64,000 nt of DNA, from contig NZ_JAOVZO020000015.1 in assembly GCF_025717065.2 (NCBI RefSeq), forward strand, positions 181,656-245,655, read 5' to 3'. Numbering within the stretch: the first letter of the stretch is position 1; every line of letters starts with the position of its first letter. The translations under genes were made by a program, and so were the position numbers. The DNA comes from Tahibacter soli. Lineage in GTDB: Bacteria; Pseudomonadota; Gammaproteobacteria; Xanthomonadales; Rhodanobacteraceae. Shown piece by piece: positions 34,216 to 43,207 of the stretch. Under the pieces are notes generated by a model. It was given only the letters and a program-made list of their open reading frames with translations. It was not told where the DNA came from and did no database searches.

Positions 34216-35384
34216 ACCCGCTGTACCTTCTGTTTCTGTTGCTGCCGGTCGCGGCGTTTTCCGGCTGGTACGTCGCGCGGCGTTCCAGCGCGCGCACGTC
34301 CGGCGAGCGCGTCAGCGAGCTGTCGTCGAGCTATTTCCGCGGCCTCAACTACCTCCTGAACGAACAGCAGGACAAGGCGATCGAGGTCTTCGTGCGCCTG
34401 GCAGAGGTCAACCGCGACACGGTCGAGACGCATCTGGCGCTCGGCAACCTGTTCCGCCGCCGCGGCGAAGTCGATCGCGCGATCCGACTGCACCAGAACC
34501 TCGTCGCACGACCCGATCTTTCCGATGCGATGAAGACCGTCGCGCTGCTCGAACTCGGCGAAGACTATATGCGCGCCGGTCTGCTCGACCGCGCCGAAAC
34601 GCTGTTTTCCGACCTCGTCGCGATGAAGGCGCACGCGCCGTCGGCGCTCAAGCACCTGATCGCGATCTACCAGCACGAGCGCGACTGGGGCAAGGCGATC
34701 GCGCACGCCGAACGCTTCGAGGAAATGACCGGCGAATCGCAGGCGCCGGTAATCGCGCAGTTCTGGTGCGAGCTCGCGGCCGAGGCGCGCAACCAGCGCC
34801 GCTACGACGACGCGTCCGGCCATCTCGTGCGCGCGTTCGAACGCGAGCCGCGGTCGGTGCGCGCGAGCATGCTGATGGGCCTCGTCGCCGCCGACCAGGA
34901 GCACTACGCCGACGCGGTCGCCGCGTTCGAGGCGGCGGCCGAGTACGACGTCGACTTCGTGCCGGAAATCCTGCCGCCGCTGCTCGACGCCTACGCCAAA
35001 AGCCAGCAGATGCAGCGCGCGGAGCAGTTCCTGTCGCACATCATCGAACGCTACCAGGGCATTTCGCCGGTGCTCGCGCTGACCAAGCTGTACGCGCGCA
35101 CGCACGGCGAGCCGTCGGCGATCGAATTCCTGACGCGTCAGCTGCGCCAGCGCCCGTCGGTGCGCGGCCTGATGGCGCTGATCAACGCGACCTTGTACAA
35201 GGCCACCGGCGAAGCGCGCGAGAACCTCTTGATCCTGCAGGACCTCACGCGCAAGCTCGTCGAGGGCCAGGCGATGTATCGCTGCAGCCGCTGCGGCTTC
35301 GGTGCGAAGGCGCATCACTGGCAATGCCCGAGCTGCAAGAGCTGGGGCTCGGTGCGGCCGATTCACGGCGTCGCCAACGAGTAA
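34212..35384 (+). CDS. lapB: Lipopolysaccharide assembly/heat-shock regulator protein LapB (YciM)
   Basis: A 390-residue protein. The N-terminal anchor NPLYLLFLLLPVAAFSGWYVARR is followed by tetratricopeptide repeats (residues about 40-345; for example AIEVFVRLAEVNRDTVETHLALGNLFRRRGEVDRAI). A C-terminal rubredoxin-like metal site is formed by YRCSRCGFGAKAHHW and CPSCKSWGSVRPI, with four Cys in two CxxC pairs. LapB brings the FtsH protease to LpxC and so sets the level of LPS synthesis. All diagnostic parts are intact. It overlaps lapA by four bases. Confidence 0.93.
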   Translation: MNPLYLLFLLLPVAAFSGWYVARRSSARTSGERVSELSSSYFRGLNYLLNEQQDKAIEVFVRLAEVNRDTVETHLALGNLFRRRGEVDRAIRLHQNLVARPDLSDAMKTVALLELGEDYMRAGLLDRAETLFSDLVAMKAHAPSALKHLIAIYQHERDWGKAIAHAERFEEMTGESQAPVIAQFWCELAAEARNQRRYDDASGHLVRAFEREPRSVRASMLMGLVAADQEHYADAVAAFEAAAEYDVDFVPEILPPLLDAYAKSQQMQRAEQFLSHIIERYQGISPVLALTKLYARTHGEPSAIEFLTRQLRQRPSVRGLMALINATLYKATGEARENLLILQDLTRKLVEGQAMYRCSRCGFGAKAHHWQCPSCKSWGSVRPIHGVANE

Positions 35385-35395
35385 CCGAACCGACC

Positions 35396-36421
35396 ATGGA
35401 CGCCTGGATCGTACCGCTGGCCTTCGTCGTTTCCGCGGTCGCGACCGAGGCGGCGATCCGCTACGCGCAATCGCGCCGCCTGCTCGACGAGCCCGGCCGC
35501 CGGCGTTCGCATACGCAGGTCACGCCGCGCGGCGGCGGCGTCGGCATCGTCGTGGCGGCGCTCGTCGCCTTGGGGTTCGGCCTGCCGGCGCATCCGCAGC
35601 AGGTGCCCGCGATGATCGGCCTCGCGCTCGTCGCCGGCATAGGATGGTGGGACGACCATCGCCCGCTGCGCGCATCGCTGCGCCTCGTCGTGCACGCGCT
35701 CGCGGCGCTGGTCTTCGTCGCACCGGTCGTCGCGAGCCTCGCCGGCTACGTCGGCAACGCGACCGGCTGCGCCTGGCTCGCGCTCCTCGCCGCGATCATG
35801 CTGCTGAGCCTGGTCTGGTCGATCAACCTGCACAACTTCATCGACGGCATCAACGGACTGCTCGCGTCGCACGCGGCGTTCGCGTTCGCGGCGATCGGCG
35901 GGATCGACCATCTGTGCTTTCGCGGGTCGCTCGGCGCGCTGCCGTTCGCGCTCGCGGCGGCGTGCGTCGCGTTCCTGCCGTTCAACTTTCCGCGAGCCCG
36001 CGTGTTCATGGGCGACGTGGGCAGCGGCGCGCTCGGTTTTCTCGTCGCTGCAACGATCTGGCTCGCCGTGCTGTCTGGAGAACCGCGCTGGTGGATGGTC
36101 GGATCGATCCTCGCCTCGGGCGTCGTCGTCGACGCGACCGCCACGCTGCTCTCGCGCATGTTCGCCGGACGCCGCTGGTATAGTGCGCACCGCGAACATC
36201 TCTACCAATGGCTGGTGCGCAGCGGCCGGTCGCATGCAAGAGTGGTCGGCTACTACATGGCATGGAATCTTCTCATCGCAGCACCGGCGGCCGTCGTCGC
36301 GGCGCGTACGCCGCGATTCGGTCTCGCGCTCGGCCTGACCGCGGCGGTCTACGTCGCCGGCTTCGCGGTATGGGTGCAGGGCCGGCGCGCCGTGCTCGCC
36401 GGAGTGCGCGCCCGTGACTAA
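35396..36421 (+). CDS. Glycosyltransferase family 4 (WecA/WbpL-like undecaprenyl-phosphate sugar-1-phosphate transferase)
   Basis: A 341-residue polytopic membrane protein with about ten helices. Family marks are RRRSHTQVTPRGGGVGI near the N-terminus, GWWDDHRPLR, the Asp-rich SINLHNFIDGINGLLASHA (about 142-160), FMGDVGSGALGFLVA (about 202-216) and the HREHLYQWLV loop. Such enzymes transfer a sugar phosphate to undecaprenyl phosphate to start O-antigen or similar polymers. The sugar cannot be told from sequence, but the WbpM-like gene right after it suggests a 2,6-dideoxy sugar such as QuiNAc or FucNAc. It overlaps that gene by eight bases. Confidence 0.88.
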   Translation: MDAWIVPLAFVVSAVATEAAIRYAQSRRLLDEPGRRRSHTQVTPRGGGVGIVVAALVALGFGLPAHPQQVPAMIGLALVAGIGWWDDHRPLRASLRLVVHALAALVFVAPVVASLAGYVGNATGCAWLALLAAIMLLSLVWSINLHNFIDGINGLLASHAAFAFAAIGGIDHLCFRGSLGALPFALAAACVAFLPFNFPRARVFMGDVGSGALGFLVAATIWLAVLSGEPRWWMVGSILASGVVVDATATLLSRMFAGRRWYSAHREHLYQWLVRSGRSHARVVGYYMAWNLLIAAPAAVVAARTPRFGLALGLTAAVYVAGFAVWVQGRRAVLAGVRARD

Positions 36422-38303
36422 TCTCGCTCGCCGCGCGATCGCCGCGATCCATCCGCGCCTCGCGGTCGTGCTGCACGATCTCACGATGGTCTGGCTCGCG
36501 TGGATCGGCACCTACGCGATCCGCTATTCGCTGCTGCCCGAACCGCAGCCGGTCATCTGGTTCGGCGTCGAAGTCGTGCTCGTGCTGTCGGTGCAGGCGC
36601 TCGTGTTCTGGTGGACCGGCCTGTACAAGGGCCTGTGGCGCTTCGCGAGCCTGCCGGACCTGTGGAACATCGTGCGCGGCGGCATCGCCGGCGCGCTGCT
36701 GATCGCGATCACGCTGTTCCTGTACAACCGCTTGTCGACCGTGCCGCGCGCGGTGCTGTTGATCTATCCGGCCGTGCTCGTCGTATTTCTCGGCGCGCCG
36801 CGCCTGGCGTACCGGTTCTGGAAAGATTCGCGGCTCGACCTGTTCCAGGCATCGGCCGCCGAACGCGTGCTCGTGCTCGGCGCCGGGCGCGCCGGCGAGG
36901 CGCTCGTGCGCGATCTCAAGCGCGAAAACAAATTCCGCGCGGTCGGTTTCGTCGACGACAACGCCTCGCTGCGCGGCGCGAAGCTGCACGGCGTGCCGGT
37001 GCTCGGCACGCTCGAGCGCCTGCCGGAGATCGCCGCCGAGGTCGCCGCGCGCATGCTGCTGATCGCGATGCCGTCGGCGACGAACGCGCAGATGCGCCGC
37101 ATCGTCGAGTTGTGCGAGTCGACCGGCCTGCCGTTCCGCACCGTGCCGCGCCTGGACGACGTCGTCTCGGGCCGTTCGCAGTTCAACGAATTGAAAGAAG
37201 TGGCGATCGAAGACCTGCTCGGCCGCGATCCCGTCACGCTCGACTGGACGGCGATCCGCGCCGGCCTCACCGGCAAGCGCGTGCTCGTGACCGGCGGCGG
37301 CGGGTCGATCGGATCGGAACTGTGCCGTCAGGTCGCGCGGCTCGGCGCCGGCTCGCTGACGATCTTCGAGCTGTCGGAATTCAATCTCTATCGCATCGAA
37401 CAGGAACTGCGCGCGGCGTATCCCGATCTTTTGCTCGATGCGCGCATCGGCAACGCCGGCGACGCGGCGGCGTGCGAGAAGCTGTTCGCCGACGTGCGCC
37501 CGCAGGTGGTGTTCCACGCCGCGGCCTACAAGCACGTGCCGCTGCTGCAGGGCCAGCTGCGCGAGGCGGTGCGCAACAACGCGCTCGGCACGCGCACGGT
37601 CGCCGACGCGTCCGACCGTCACGGCGTCGAATGTTTCGTGCTGATTTCGACGGACAAGGCGGTCAACCCGACCAGCGTCATGGGCGCGAGCAAGCGCGTC
37701 GCCGAAATCTACTGCCAGAATCTCGCGCGGCGTTCGCGCACGCGCTTCATCACCGTGCGGTTCGGCAACGTGCTCGACTCGGCCGGTTCGGTCGTGCCGC
37801 TGTTCCGCGACCAGATCCGCGCCGGCGGACCGGTCACGGTCACGCATCCGGAAATCACACGCTACTTCATGACGATTCCCGAAGCGTGCCAGCTGATCCT
37901 GCAGGCCGAAGTGCTCGGCAAGGGCGGCGAGATCTTCGCGCTCGACATGGGCGAACCGGTGCGCATCCACGATCTCGCCGAGCAGATGATCCGGCTCACC
38001 GGCAAGATTCCGGGCCGCGACATCCAGATCGCATACACGGGCCTGCGTCCCGGCGAGAAGCTGTTCGAGGAACTGTTCCACCCGCTCGAAAACTATTCCG
38101 GCACCGCGCATGCGAAGATTTTTCTCGCCCAGCCGCGCAGCATGAGCTGGGACCTGCTCAACGCGCAGCTCGCGCGCGCGACGCAGGCCGTCGCCGACTT
38201 CGACGAAGACGCGCTGCGCCGTTGCGTGAGCTCGCTGCTGCCCGATTTCGCCTGGCGCGACACCGACGGCGGCACCGTCGTCGCGCTGGCGCGCCCCTCC
38301 TGA
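36414..38303 (+). CDS. Nucleoside-diphosphate sugar 4,6-dehydratase/epimerase, WbpM/CapD/FlaA1 family
   Basis: A 629-residue membrane enzyme. Four N-terminal helices (about 20-125) are followed by a first Rossmann-like CoA-binding/NAD region (RVLVLGAGRAGEALVRDLKREN). A cytoplasmic SDR domain starts at about residue 286 (VLVTGGGGSIGSELCRQVA), with STDKAVNPTSVMGASKRVAE as the active site (Met/Lys type, about 415-430) and VRFGNVLDSAGSVVPLF. It converts UDP-GlcNAc-type substrates to 4-keto-6-deoxy sugars for surface polysaccharide. It sits between the sugar-phosphate transferase and galU. Confidence 0.92.
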   Translation: MTNLARRAIAAIHPRLAVVLHDLTMVWLAWIGTYAIRYSLLPEPQPVIWFGVEVVLVLSVQALVFWWTGLYKGLWRFASLPDLWNIVRGGIAGALLIAITLFLYNRLSTVPRAVLLIYPAVLVVFLGAPRLAYRFWKDSRLDLFQASAAERVLVLGAGRAGEALVRDLKRENKFRAVGFVDDNASLRGAKLHGVPVLGTLERLPEIAAEVAARMLLIAMPSATNAQMRRIVELCESTGLPFRTVPRLDDVVSGRSQFNELKEVAIEDLLGRDPVTLDWTAIRAGLTGKRVLVTGGGGSIGSELCRQVARLGAGSLTIFELSEFNLYRIEQELRAAYPDLLLDARIGNAGDAAACEKLFADVRPQVVFHAAAYKHVPLLQGQLREAVRNNALGTRTVADASDRHGVECFVLISTDKAVNPTSVMGASKRVAEIYCQNLARRSRTRFITVRFGNVLDSAGSVVPLFRDQIRAGGPVTVTHPEITRYFMTIPEACQLILQAEVLGKGGEIFALDMGEPVRIHDLAEQMIRLTGKIPGRDIQIAYTGLRPGEKLFEELFHPLENYSGTAHAKIFLAQPRSMSWDLLNAQLARATQAVADFDEDALRRCVSSLLPDFAWRDTDGGTVVALARPS

Positions 38304-38328
38304 CGATCGACGACTACGAGGATTTTCG

Positions 38329-39198
38329 ATGACCCAGCGTCTGCGCAAGGTGGTATTTCCCGTCGCCGGTCTCGGCACGCGTTTTCTGCCGGCGACCAAG
38401 GTCGTCGCGAAGGAAATGCTGCCGGTGCTCGACCGGCCGCTGATCCAGTACGCGGTCGACGAAGCGGTCGACGCGGGCGCCGACACGCTGATCTTCGTGA
38501 CGAACCGCTACAAGCACGCGATCGCCGACTACTTCGACAAGGCGTACGAGCTCGAGCAGAAGCTCGAGGCGGCCGGCAAGAAAGAACTGCTGTCGCTCGT
38601 GCAGAACGTGCTGCCGAAGAACGTGCGCTGCGTGTTCGTGACGCAGCCCGAGGCGCTCGGTCTCGGCCATGCGGTGCTGTGCGCCAAGCCGGTGGTCGGC
38701 AACGAACCGTTCGGCGTGATCCTGCCGGACGACCTGATCTGGAACACGGGGGCGAGCGCGTTGAAGCAGATGGCCGATCTCGCGGCGTTCGAGAATTCCG
38801 GCGTCATCGCCGTGGAAGAAGTGCCGCGCGAGCAGACGAACAAATACGGCATCGTCGACGCGACGCCGATCAACGATCGCGCGGCGCTGATCAAGCTGAT
38901 GGTCGAAAAGCCGAAGCCGGAAGACGCGCCGTCGAATCTCGCGGTGGTCGGCCGCTACGTGCTGCCGGGCCGCATCTTCTCGCTGCTCGAAAGCACGAAG
39001 CCGGGCGCCGGCGGCGAAATCCAGCTGACCGATGCGATCGACGCGCTGCTCAAGCAGGAGCGCGTACTGGCGTACCGCTTCGAGGGCGAGCGGTTCGACT
39101 GCGGCAACAAGCTCGGCCTCGTCAAGGCGACGATGCATTTCGCGCTGCAGGATCCGGCACTGGCGGAAGCGACGCGGGAATTCGTGGCCGGCAAATAA
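38329..39198 (+). CDS. galU: UTP-glucose-1-phosphate uridylyltransferase
   Basis: A 289-residue nucleotidyltransferase making UDP-glucose. KVVFPVAGLGTRFLPATKVVAKEMLPVLDRPLIQYAVDEA is the standard nucleotide-binding N-terminus; FVTQPEALGLGHAVLCAKPVVG, GVILPDDLIWN and VAVEEVP-type blocks follow. UDP-glucose feeds LPS core and polysaccharide synthesis, in keeping with the two genes before it. It is the last gene of the cluster that begins with lapA. Its stop is followed within 25 bases by a triplet-repeat tract. Confidence 0.95.
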   Translation: MTQRLRKVVFPVAGLGTRFLPATKVVAKEMLPVLDRPLIQYAVDEAVDAGADTLIFVTNRYKHAIADYFDKAYELEQKLEAAGKKELLSLVQNVLPKNVRCVFVTQPEALGLGHAVLCAKPVVGNEPFGVILPDDLIWNTGASALKQMADLAAFENSGVIAVEEVPREQTNKYGIVDATPINDRAALIKLMVEKPKPEDAPSNLAVVGRYVLPGRIFSLLESTKPGAGGEIQLTDAIDALLKQERVLAYRFEGERFDCGNKLGLVKATMHFALQDPALAEATREFVAGK

Positions 39199-39220
39199 AG
39201 CAGCGCCGAACTCGCGGTTG

Positions 39221-39697
39221 CCGCCGCCGCCGCCGCCGCCGCTGCTGCTGCTGTCGCCGTTGCCGTTGCGGTTGCGGTTGCGGTTGCTGTCGTCGTTGTT
39301 TCTGCCGGTAGGAAGCCGGCCGCTTTACCCGGGGCCCCATGCGCCGCGAGCAAGCGGCTGGCGGAAAGGCCCGAAGGGTCGCGCACAGGGATGTGCGCGA
39401 CTGCGCAGCGGTGCAGGAAGCACCGTCTGCGCGGCCCGCCGGGCGCTTGCGGCCTGGAGGGCAGGATGCCCGGAAGGCGCGGCGCCTGGGGTGGCTTTCT
39501 TTGCCTACTTTCTTTGGCCATCCAAAGAAAGTAGGTCGGCCGCCGGCAGGCGGGCGAAACGCTTTGTTCGACGCCGGGCTAAGGCTACAAAGCGACAATG
39601 CAAAAGCTGGATCCCGGCCTCCGCCGGGATGACGAGCAAGGGCGGCGAGCAAAGCGACGTCAAAGGCTGGATCCCAGCGTTCGCTGGGATGACGAGC
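39221..39697 (+). repeat. Composite repeat, copy 1 (microsatellite, hairpin blocks, REP arms)
   Basis: This is the main part of the 563-base gap between galU and the PLP enzyme; no gene is seen in it. Parts in order are seven CCG and four CTG triplets (39221-39253), a GTTGCG-type hexamer tract (39259-39287), a GGAAGCCGG...TACCCGGGGCCCC block (39311-39338), a GCGCACAGGGATGTGCGC palindrome (about 39381), GGAGGGCAGGATGCCCGG (39456-39473) and CTTTCTTT...AAAGAAAG hairpin (39497-39533). It ends with CTGGATCCCGGC...CCGGGATGACGAGC and a second REP arm (39606-39697). The same parts recur in reverse order at 63587-63953. Confidence 0.85.
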
Positions 39698-39745
39698 GAA
39701 GAGCGACGAGCAAAGAGCGACGAGCAAAGAGCGACGAGCAAGAGC
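39691..39745 (+). repeat. 14-bp tandem repeat
   Basis: Four head-to-tail units of GACGAGCAAAGAGC (14, 14, 14 and 13 bases, few mismatches) run up to 16 bases before the next ATG. The unit overlaps the outer end of the REP arm (GACGAGC), so the tract probably arose by slippage there. Confidence 0.85.
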
Positions 39746-39761
39746 GACAGCCAATCACGTC

Positions 39762-40922
39762 ATGGACCTCTCCTACATCCTCAACCACCTCGGCGAAGAA
39801 GACCGCGCGGCGCACCGCGGCGCGGTATCGCCGCCGATCTACCAGACCGCGATCTTCGCGTTCGAAACGGTCGCGGCGATGCGCGCCGGCTTCGGCGACG
39901 AGCTCGACCGCACCGTCTACACGCGCGGCAACAATCCGACCGTCGAAATCCTGCGCAAGAAGCTCGCCGCGCTCGAAGGCGCCGAAGACGCGCTGCTGTT
40001 CGGTTCGGGCGCCGCGGCGATCGCGGCCGGCGCGATCGCCTGCGTCGCCGCCGGCGATCACGTCGTCTGCGTGCAGAAGCCGTATTCGTGGACGCGTGCG
40101 CTCGTGCGCGACCATCTCGCGCGTTTCGGCGTATCGCATACGTTCGTCGACGCGAGCGACGTCGCCGACGTCGAAGCGGCGCTGACGCCGGCCACGCGCC
40201 TCATCGTGCTCGAAAGCCCGAACACGATGACCTACGAGGCGCAGGATCTCGCGGCGATCGCGGCGCTCGCCCGCGCACGCGGCATCCGCACGCTGTGCGA
40301 CAACAGCTATGCGACGCCGCTGAACCAGTCGCCGCTCGCGCTCGGCATCGACCTCGTCGCGCACTCGGCGACGAAATACCTGAACGGCCACTGCGACGTC
40401 ATGGCCGGCGTGCTGTGCGGATCGAAAGACCTGATCCGCGAGACGTTCCGCGGCCCGTACATGACGCTCGGCGCGATGCTCTCGCCGCACGACGCATGGC
40501 TCATGATCCGCGGCCTGCGCACGCTGCCGCTGCGCCTGCGCCAGATCGCCGCGACGACCGCGCGGGTGATCGAATTTCTGTCGGCGCATCCGAAGATCGA
40601 GCGCATCTGGTATCCGCAAGCCGCGAACGATCCACAGGCGCAGCTGCGCGGCGCGAACGGTCTGTTCTCGTGCACGATCCGCTGCGAATCGACGAGCGCG
40701 ATCGAACGCTTCTGCGAAGCGCTGCGGCGTTTTCTGATGACCGTGTCGTGGGGCGGTTACGAATCGCTGGTATTTCCGGTGGCGACCGTCTATCCGCCCG
40801 ACACGCGCACGGGTTTCGAGCGCGCGGGGCAGGTGCCGGTCAATCTCGTGCGCCTGTCGATCGGTCTTGAAGAGGCCGACGTGCTCATCGCCGATCTCGC
40901 GCAGGCGCTCGATCGCGTGTAG
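39762..40922 (+). CDS. Trans-sulfuration family PLP enzyme (cystathionine beta-lyase-like)
   Basis: A 386-residue Cys/Met-metabolism PLP enzyme. It has VYTRGNNPTVEILRKKLAALEGAE (about 46), LFGSGAAAIAAG (about 78), VLESPNTMTYEAQDL (about 148), the PLP Lys in VAHSATKYLNGHCDVMAG (about 204) and VRLSIGLEEADVLIADL at the end. It most resembles cystathionine beta-lyases (MetC type), but gamma-synthase or gamma-lyase activity cannot be excluded from sequence. No clear ribosome site precedes the ATG because the upstream bases are tandem repeat. It lies 48 bases before a lipoprotein gene. Confidence 0.85.
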   Translation: MDLSYILNHLGEEDRAAHRGAVSPPIYQTAIFAFETVAAMRAGFGDELDRTVYTRGNNPTVEILRKKLAALEGAEDALLFGSGAAAIAAGAIACVAAGDHVVCVQKPYSWTRALVRDHLARFGVSHTFVDASDVADVEAALTPATRLIVLESPNTMTYEAQDLAAIAALARARGIRTLCDNSYATPLNQSPLALGIDLVAHSATKYLNGHCDVMAGVLCGSKDLIRETFRGPYMTLGAMLSPHDAWLMIRGLRTLPLRLRQIAATTARVIEFLSAHPKIERIWYPQAANDPQAQLRGANGLFSCTIRCESTSAIERFCEALRRFLMTVSWGGYESLVFPVATVYPPDTRTGFERAGQVPVNLVRLSIGLEEADVLIADLAQALDRV

Positions 40923-40970
40923 TTTGGCGCCTCGCCCGCAACGCCGACCCAACCCGTTCGAGGAATTCGC

Positions 40971-41930
40971 ATGCGCCTTCGCCACAGCGTTCTGATCGCC
41001 GGCCTTTGTCTGGCTCTTGCGGCATGTCCGGCGACCGCGCCGGTCAAGGGCAACGCCGAGGCGGCGCACGCGGCCGGCATCGGCGCTCTTGCGGGCGAAT
41101 ACGACAACCACGCCGAACGCTGGACCGCCGACGGCCGCGGCGTGCCGGGGCCGACCGCGCCGCCGTCGATTCATCACTGGCTGGCCAATCCGACCGGCGA
41201 TACCGATACGGTGCTGTGGCGCGTCGTGCTGCCCGACACCACGCCGGTGCAGGAAGGCCGCTGGCTGCTGCGCTACGAGCAGAACGGCTTCGTGCCGTAT
41301 CGGCCGCTCAACGCCGACGCCGACGCGCAGTTCGCCGCGAAGGACGGCAAGTTTCGCTTCGAGGCCGCATCCTGGGCGGCGCTGACGCCGTGCACGCTCA
41401 AACCCGCCGCCTCGCGCAGCGGTACCGAGTTCGCGGCCGATCCGAGCGCGTGCAGCGCGATGCTGCCGGGCATCGGCGCAACCGCGGCGCTGCTGCCGCT
41501 GCGCTTTCGGCTCGACGGCGATCGCTTGCGCGTCGTCACCGTCGCCGACCAGGCGCGCGGCGTCGACGCGGCGACGGTATCGCAGCGCGTGCGCTGGTTC
41601 GGCGGCTGGGACGCGATCAACGGCGCGGGGCCGAAGGCGTCGGGCGAAAACACCGACTGGCATCTCAAGCGCGACCTGCGCCTGCACAGCGAAGGCGGCC
41701 GTATCGCGCTGCAGTGGCGCGACGGCGCGCCTTCGGGGTATACGCTGGAACTGGCGCGGCTGACGTACCGCGAAAGCAACACCGAGGTGCTGCGCCTGGC
41801 CGTGATCGAGGACGCGACCGGCAAGACGCTGGCCTACGTCTGGGCCGACCCCGATGCCAGGCGCATCGGCCTCAACCTCGGCTGGCTGCAGGTGGGACTG
41901 GAACAGGACAAGGACGCAAAGGTGCGATGA
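40971..41930 (+). CDS. Lipoprotein of unknown function, possibly CpcT/CpeT-like
   Basis: A 319-residue protein with a lipoprotein signal (RLRHSVLIAGLCLALAAC, lipobox LAAC at Cys 19). The N-terminal part of the mature protein (LAGEYDNHAERW...) and the TPCTLKP...Cys block resemble, weakly, CpcT/CpeT chromophore-lyase-fold proteins, which also occur outside cyanobacteria. The C-terminal third (LRLHSEGGRIALQWRDGAPSGYTLELARLTYRES) is beta-rich. No function is assigned. It is expected in the outer membrane or periplasmic face, although its neighbours are cytoplasmic enzymes. Its stop overlaps the next ATG (ATGA). Confidence 0.75.
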   Translation: MRLRHSVLIAGLCLALAACPATAPVKGNAEAAHAAGIGALAGEYDNHAERWTADGRGVPGPTAPPSIHHWLANPTGDTDTVLWRVVLPDTTPVQEGRWLLRYEQNGFVPYRPLNADADAQFAAKDGKFRFEAASWAALTPCTLKPAASRSGTEFAADPSACSAMLPGIGATAALLPLRFRLDGDRLRVVTVADQARGVDAATVSQRVRWFGGWDAINGAGPKASGENTDWHLKRDLRLHSEGGRIALQWRDGAPSGYTLELARLTYRESNTEVLRLAVIEDATGKTLAYVWADPDARRIGLNLGWLQVGLEQDKDAKVR

Positions 41931-43207
41931 CGCAGGACAGCTACTACCGCGCGACGGCGACGGCCTACGGCGGATACGCGCCGTATTCGGGACAGCGCGA
42001 TGCGCGGGTCGTGGTGATCGGGGGCGGTTACGCGGGGCTCAATACGGCGCTCGGCTTGGCCGAGCGCGGCGTCGGCGACGTGGTGCTGCTGGAAGGCGAG
42101 CAGGTCGGCTTCGGCGCGTCGGGACGCAACGGCGGCTTCGTGTTCGCGGGCTACTCGCTCGGCGAGGAATCGCTGGTCGCAAGGCTGGGCGCGGAGCGTG
42201 CCAAGGCGCTGTTCCTGTGCACGGTCGGCGGCGTGGAACTGATCCGCAAGCGCGTCGCGAAGCATCGCATTCCATGCGCGGCGGTCGACGAGGGCGTGAT
42301 CTGGGCGAACTGGTTTCGAGATCCGGCGGTGCTGCGCGAACGCCAGCGGTTTCTGGCCGAACGCTTCGGCGTGCAGTGGGAATGGGTGCCGCGCGAGACG
42401 GTGCGCGAGCTGCTGCACAGCGATCGCTACGCCGACGCGCTGTGGGAACGCAACGCGCTGCACCTGCATCCGCTCAACTACGCGATCGGCATCGCGCAGG
42501 CGGCGGCCGGGCAGGGCGTGGCGATCCACGAGAACAGCGCCGCGACGCGCCTGGAACGCAGCGGCGCCGGCTGGCGCGTGCACACCGCGGACGGCACGAT
42601 CGACGCCGAACACGTGGTGCTCGCGTGCGGCGGCTACCTCGCCGGGCTCGATCGCGCGATCGACCGGGCGATCCTGCCGATCGCGACGTACGTGATGGTG
42701 ACCGAGCCGCTCGGCGCGCGTTTGCGCGAATGCATCAACACGCGCGCGGCGGTGTACGACACGCGCTTCGCGTTCGACTACTACCGGCCGCTGCCCGATT
42801 CTCGGCTGCTGTGGGGCGGGCGCATCAGCGTGCGCGAACGCAGCGCGCGCGACGTGCGCGAGCTGCTGTACCGTGACCTGATGAAGGTGTATCCGCAGCT
42901 CGACGGCGTGCACGTCGATTTCGCGTGGTCGGGCCTCATGAGCTACGCGCGGCACCAGATGCCGCAGATCGGGCGGCGCGAGCCGGGCCTTTGGTACGCG
43001 CAGGCGTTCGGCGGACACGGCGTCGCGCCGACGACGGTGGCCGGCGAGCTGATCGCCGCGGCGATCGCGCAGGACGACGAGGCGTGGGCGAGTTTCGGCG
43101 ATTTCGGCCTGGTGTCGGGTATGCGGCCGTTCGGTTTTCTCGGCGCGCAGGCGAGCTACTGGTGGTATCAGACGAAGGACGCCTGGAAGGCGTGGAAAGA
43201 ACGATGA
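41927..43207 (+). CDS. FAD-dependent oxidoreductase (DadA/PuuB-like amine oxidase)
   Basis: A 426-residue flavoenzyme. The ADP-binding GVVVIGGGYAGLNTALGLAERG-type motif (residues about 27-48) is followed by VGFGASGRNGGFVFAGYSLG, and the C-terminus has PGLWYAQAFGGHGVAPTTVAGELIA. This pattern is shared by D-amino acid dehydrogenase, glycine/sarcosine oxidase and gamma-glutamylputrescine oxidase groups; the N-terminal SYYRATATAYGGYAPYSGQ with GRNGGF favours the PuuB-like group. Substrate is uncertain. It overlaps the lipoprotein gene and the CsaA-like gene by four bases each, so all three are translated together. Confidence 0.82.
   Translation: MTQDSYYRATATAYGGYAPYSGQRDARVVVIGGGYAGLNTALGLAERGVGDVVLLEGEQVGFGASGRNGGFVFAGYSLGEESLVARLGAERAKALFLCTVGGVELIRKRVAKHRIPCAAVDEGVIWANWFRDPAVLRERQRFLAERFGVQWEWVPRETVRELLHSDRYADALWERNALHLHPLNYAIGIAQAAAGQGVAIHENSAATRLERSGAGWRVHTADGTIDAEHVVLACGGYLAGLDRAIDRAILPIATYVMVTEPLGARLRECINTRAAVYDTRFAFDYYRPLPDSRLLWGGRISVRERSARDVRELLYRDLMKVYPQLDGVHVDFAWSGLMSYARHQMPQIGRREPGLWYAQAFGGHGVAPTTVAGELIAAAIAQDDEAWASFGDFGLVSGMRPFGFLGAQASYWWYQTKDAWKAWKER

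Noticed and set aside
39221..39761. Small open frames in the galU-downstream gap
   Set aside because: Their translations consist of repeat-encoded strings (poly-Pro/Leu/Arg and the REP-derived HPSERWDP or VIPAEAGIQ type). These are known spurious products of repeats.
41927..43207. Calling the FAD enzyme D-amino acid dehydrogenase
   Set aside because: The DadA and PuuB groups share the visible motifs; the N-terminus and GRNGGF block lean to the PuuB-like group, but substrate cannot be settled, so no symbol is given.
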